Assembly (NCBI RefSeq): GCF_003668565.1 | Contig: NZ_RCWJ01000001.1 | Coordinates: 1,054,001-1,118,000 of the forward strand | Length of the DNA: 64,000 nt | Direction: 5' to 3' | Source: Mycetocola zhadangensis | GTDB taxonomy: Bacteria; Actinomycetota; Actinomycetes; Actinomycetales; Microbacteriaceae | In this document: positions 62,907 through 64,000 of the stretch, piece after piece | How positions within the stretch are numbered: position 1 is the first letter of the stretch | Layout: every line of letters begins with the position of its first letter | Made by a program: the position numbers and the translations under genes | Notes under the pieces: model-generated | Database searches by the model: none | Told to the model about the DNA's origin: nothing | What the model saw: the letters and a program-made list of their open reading frames with translations, nothing else

Positions 62907-63890
62907 TCAGCTGCGCTTCCGTGCGCCATCCCCCCGCTCCCCTCCTGTAAGGGCCTCGCGGCCCTTCGTCGACTGACGGGTGCTTTTCCTCACCCCGGCC
63001 GTCGCGATAACGACCAGGCCGGCGCCGACGAGCGCGAATCCAACCCACCCGACGGGCTGAAGCCGTTCACCGACGATGACAATGGCGAGAGATGTCGCAA
63101 CGAGAGGTTCCAGCAACGTGAGCGTCGTCGCTGTCGCTGGCGACAGCATCCGTAGTCCGTATCCAAACGCGAGGTAAGCAAGAGCCATTGGAACGACGGC
63201 CAGATAGATCAGAATCAGGATGCCACGTGGCTCGGCAAGCGGGCCGGCATCCGCGAGAAAGAACCAGGGCACCATGACGACAGAGCCCGCGAAGAACATG
63301 GCCCCCATCGATGCGGCAGACGAAACGCCGGTGGTCATGATGGCCGAGGCGGCGACCGAGTAGGCGGCGTAACCGAGGCCAGCGAGCAGGCCAAGCGCGA
63401 CTCCTGCCACGATTGAGCCGGTCGTTGGTGCCTCTCCCCCGCCGCCAGGCGTGACACCGAAGGAGAGCAGCGCGATTCCGACGATGGCAACGGCTGTAGC
63501 GATGCCCCAGCGAGCCGTAAGCGGTTTGCGGCGCAGCGTTCGGTCAAGCAGGGCGGCGAACAGGGGACCTGAGCCGAGGGCGACAACGTTGCCAGCGGCG
63601 ACGCCGATGAAACTCATCGACGAATAATAAGTGGTTGGGTAAACCACGATGCCCACCGTACCGAGGAGAAGCCAGGGCCAGGCCGTCCCCGGGCGCCGCA
63701 GAAAGGCCAGAATGTCGCGCGGAGAGCGGAGGAAGAGCAACAGGCCGCCGAAACCGAAGGTCGCGAGACCGACGAGCAATGGTGAACTGCCCTCCGGAGC
63801 AAAGGACGCGACAGTGCCGGTTGTTCCCCACAGCACCGCGGCCGCGAGCACCGCTGCAACGTGGGGCGACGCGGATTGCTCGGTGGCCAC
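62907..63890 (-). CDS. EamA-family (DMT superfamily) transporter
   Basis: A 327-residue membrane protein with about ten hydrophobic segments arranged as two EamA repeats. Each repeat ends in a Gly- and Pro-bearing helix (for example LVGLATFGFGGLLLFL and LLEPLVATSLAIVIVGE). Such proteins export amino acids or other metabolites; the substrate cannot be read from sequence. The start is GTG with GGAGA upstream. The C-terminus is strongly basic. It lies 211 bases upstream of the glycosyltransferase gene on the same strand. Confidence 0.92.
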   Translation of the reverse strand: MATEQSASPHVAAVLAAAVLWGTTGTVASFAPEGSSPLLVGLATFGFGGLLLFLRSPRDILAFLRRPGTAWPWLLLGTVGIVVYPTTYYSSMSFIGVAAGNVVALGSGPLFAALLDRTLRRKPLTARWGIATAVAIVGIALLSFGVTPGGGGEAPTTGSIVAGVALGLLAGLGYAAYSVAASAIMTTGVSSAASMGAMFFAGSVVMVPWFFLADAGPLAEPRGILILIYLAVVPMALAYLAFGYGLRMLSPATATTLTLLEPLVATSLAIVIVGERLQPVGWVGFALVGAGLVVIATAGVRKSTRQSTKGREALTGGERGDGARKRS

Positions 63891-64000
63891 TGGTCTCCTG
63901 TCGGCGCCGGGGACCAGCCGCCCACCGGGTTACCTCGAGATTAGGGCACCCGAGCGCCGTCAGCGAGCGTTCGCGCGCGAGCGTCTCGGCTCACGCAGAG

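Overview
The window is a 64 kb piece of a high-GC actinobacterial chromosome, most likely from Microbacteriaceae. Supporting signs: many GTG starts, mycothiol ligase MshC, OpcA beside Zwf, two RbpA-type RNA polymerase-binding proteins, PafB/PafC, a SufB-SufD-Rieske-SufC-SufT cluster, DUF3099 and a DUF222/HNH endonuclease. It is almost entirely protein coding, with one tRNA gene. No rRNA, CRISPR array, insertion sequence or prophage was seen. The family call is an inference from gene content and order, not from a database search.

Layout. 1-1.1 kb: end of tpiA, then secG and a zinc-free RbpA-like gene, closed by a perfect 19-bp hairpin. 1.2-9.3 kb (minus): tkt-tal-pgi-zwf-opcA-pgl, a complete oxidative plus non-oxidative pentose phosphate operon with several 4-base stop/start overlaps. 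9.6-12.1 kb: heme O synthase ctaB, a Nudix gene and, convergent, heme A synthase ctaA. 12.4-17.8 kb: sufB-sufD-Rieske-sufC-sufT and a MalY/PatB C-S lyase. 17.9-21.8 kb: ABC-F protein, a minus-strand SURF1/small zinc-knuckle/DUF3099 operon, and fabG. 21.9-28.9 kb: serB and glgC facing glgA, a lone ABC ATPase, zinc-independent L31, a DnaQ-like exonuclease and trehalose synthase.

29-34.4 kb is the most accessory-looking part: an alpha/beta hydrolase with a hexanucleotide-repeat tail, a half-length glycosyltransferase, a DUF222/HNH endonuclease with a long Ala/Asp-rich extension, and an epimerase. 34.4-42 kb: sirtuin, SPOUT rRNA methylase, D,D-carboxypeptidase, SGNH hydrolase, SF2 helicase, tRNA-Leu(GAG) and an M20 peptidase. 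42-55.4 kb: uppP-mshC, PAC2, HAD hydrolase, trmI, FKBP lipoprotein, pafB-pafC-tatA-tatC-helY-lnt. In many actinobacteria this is the neighbourhood that carries the Pup-proteasome genes between trmI and the FKBP gene; here they are absent and the flanks are joined. 55.5-59.8 kb: canonical zinc RbpA, then nfeD-SPFH-GDPD, an SDR lacking its catalytic Tyr, and an HdeD-like membrane protein. 60-64 kb: a translationally coupled glycosyltransferase-GMC oxidoreductase pair and an EamA transporter.

Two patterns run through the window. First, at least twelve genes have a TANNNT -10 hexamer ending only 6-8 bases before the start codon and mostly no Shine-Dalgarno, which points to widespread leaderless mRNAs. 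Second, several perfect inverted repeats lie in promoter positions (tatA, the glycosyltransferase, sufB, hdeD) and have no regulator assigned. I did not find a clear new defence or mobile system. The strongest candidates for something undescribed are the GT2-GMC pair with its inverted repeat, the zinc/zinc-free RbpA pair, and the palindrome over the tatA promoter.
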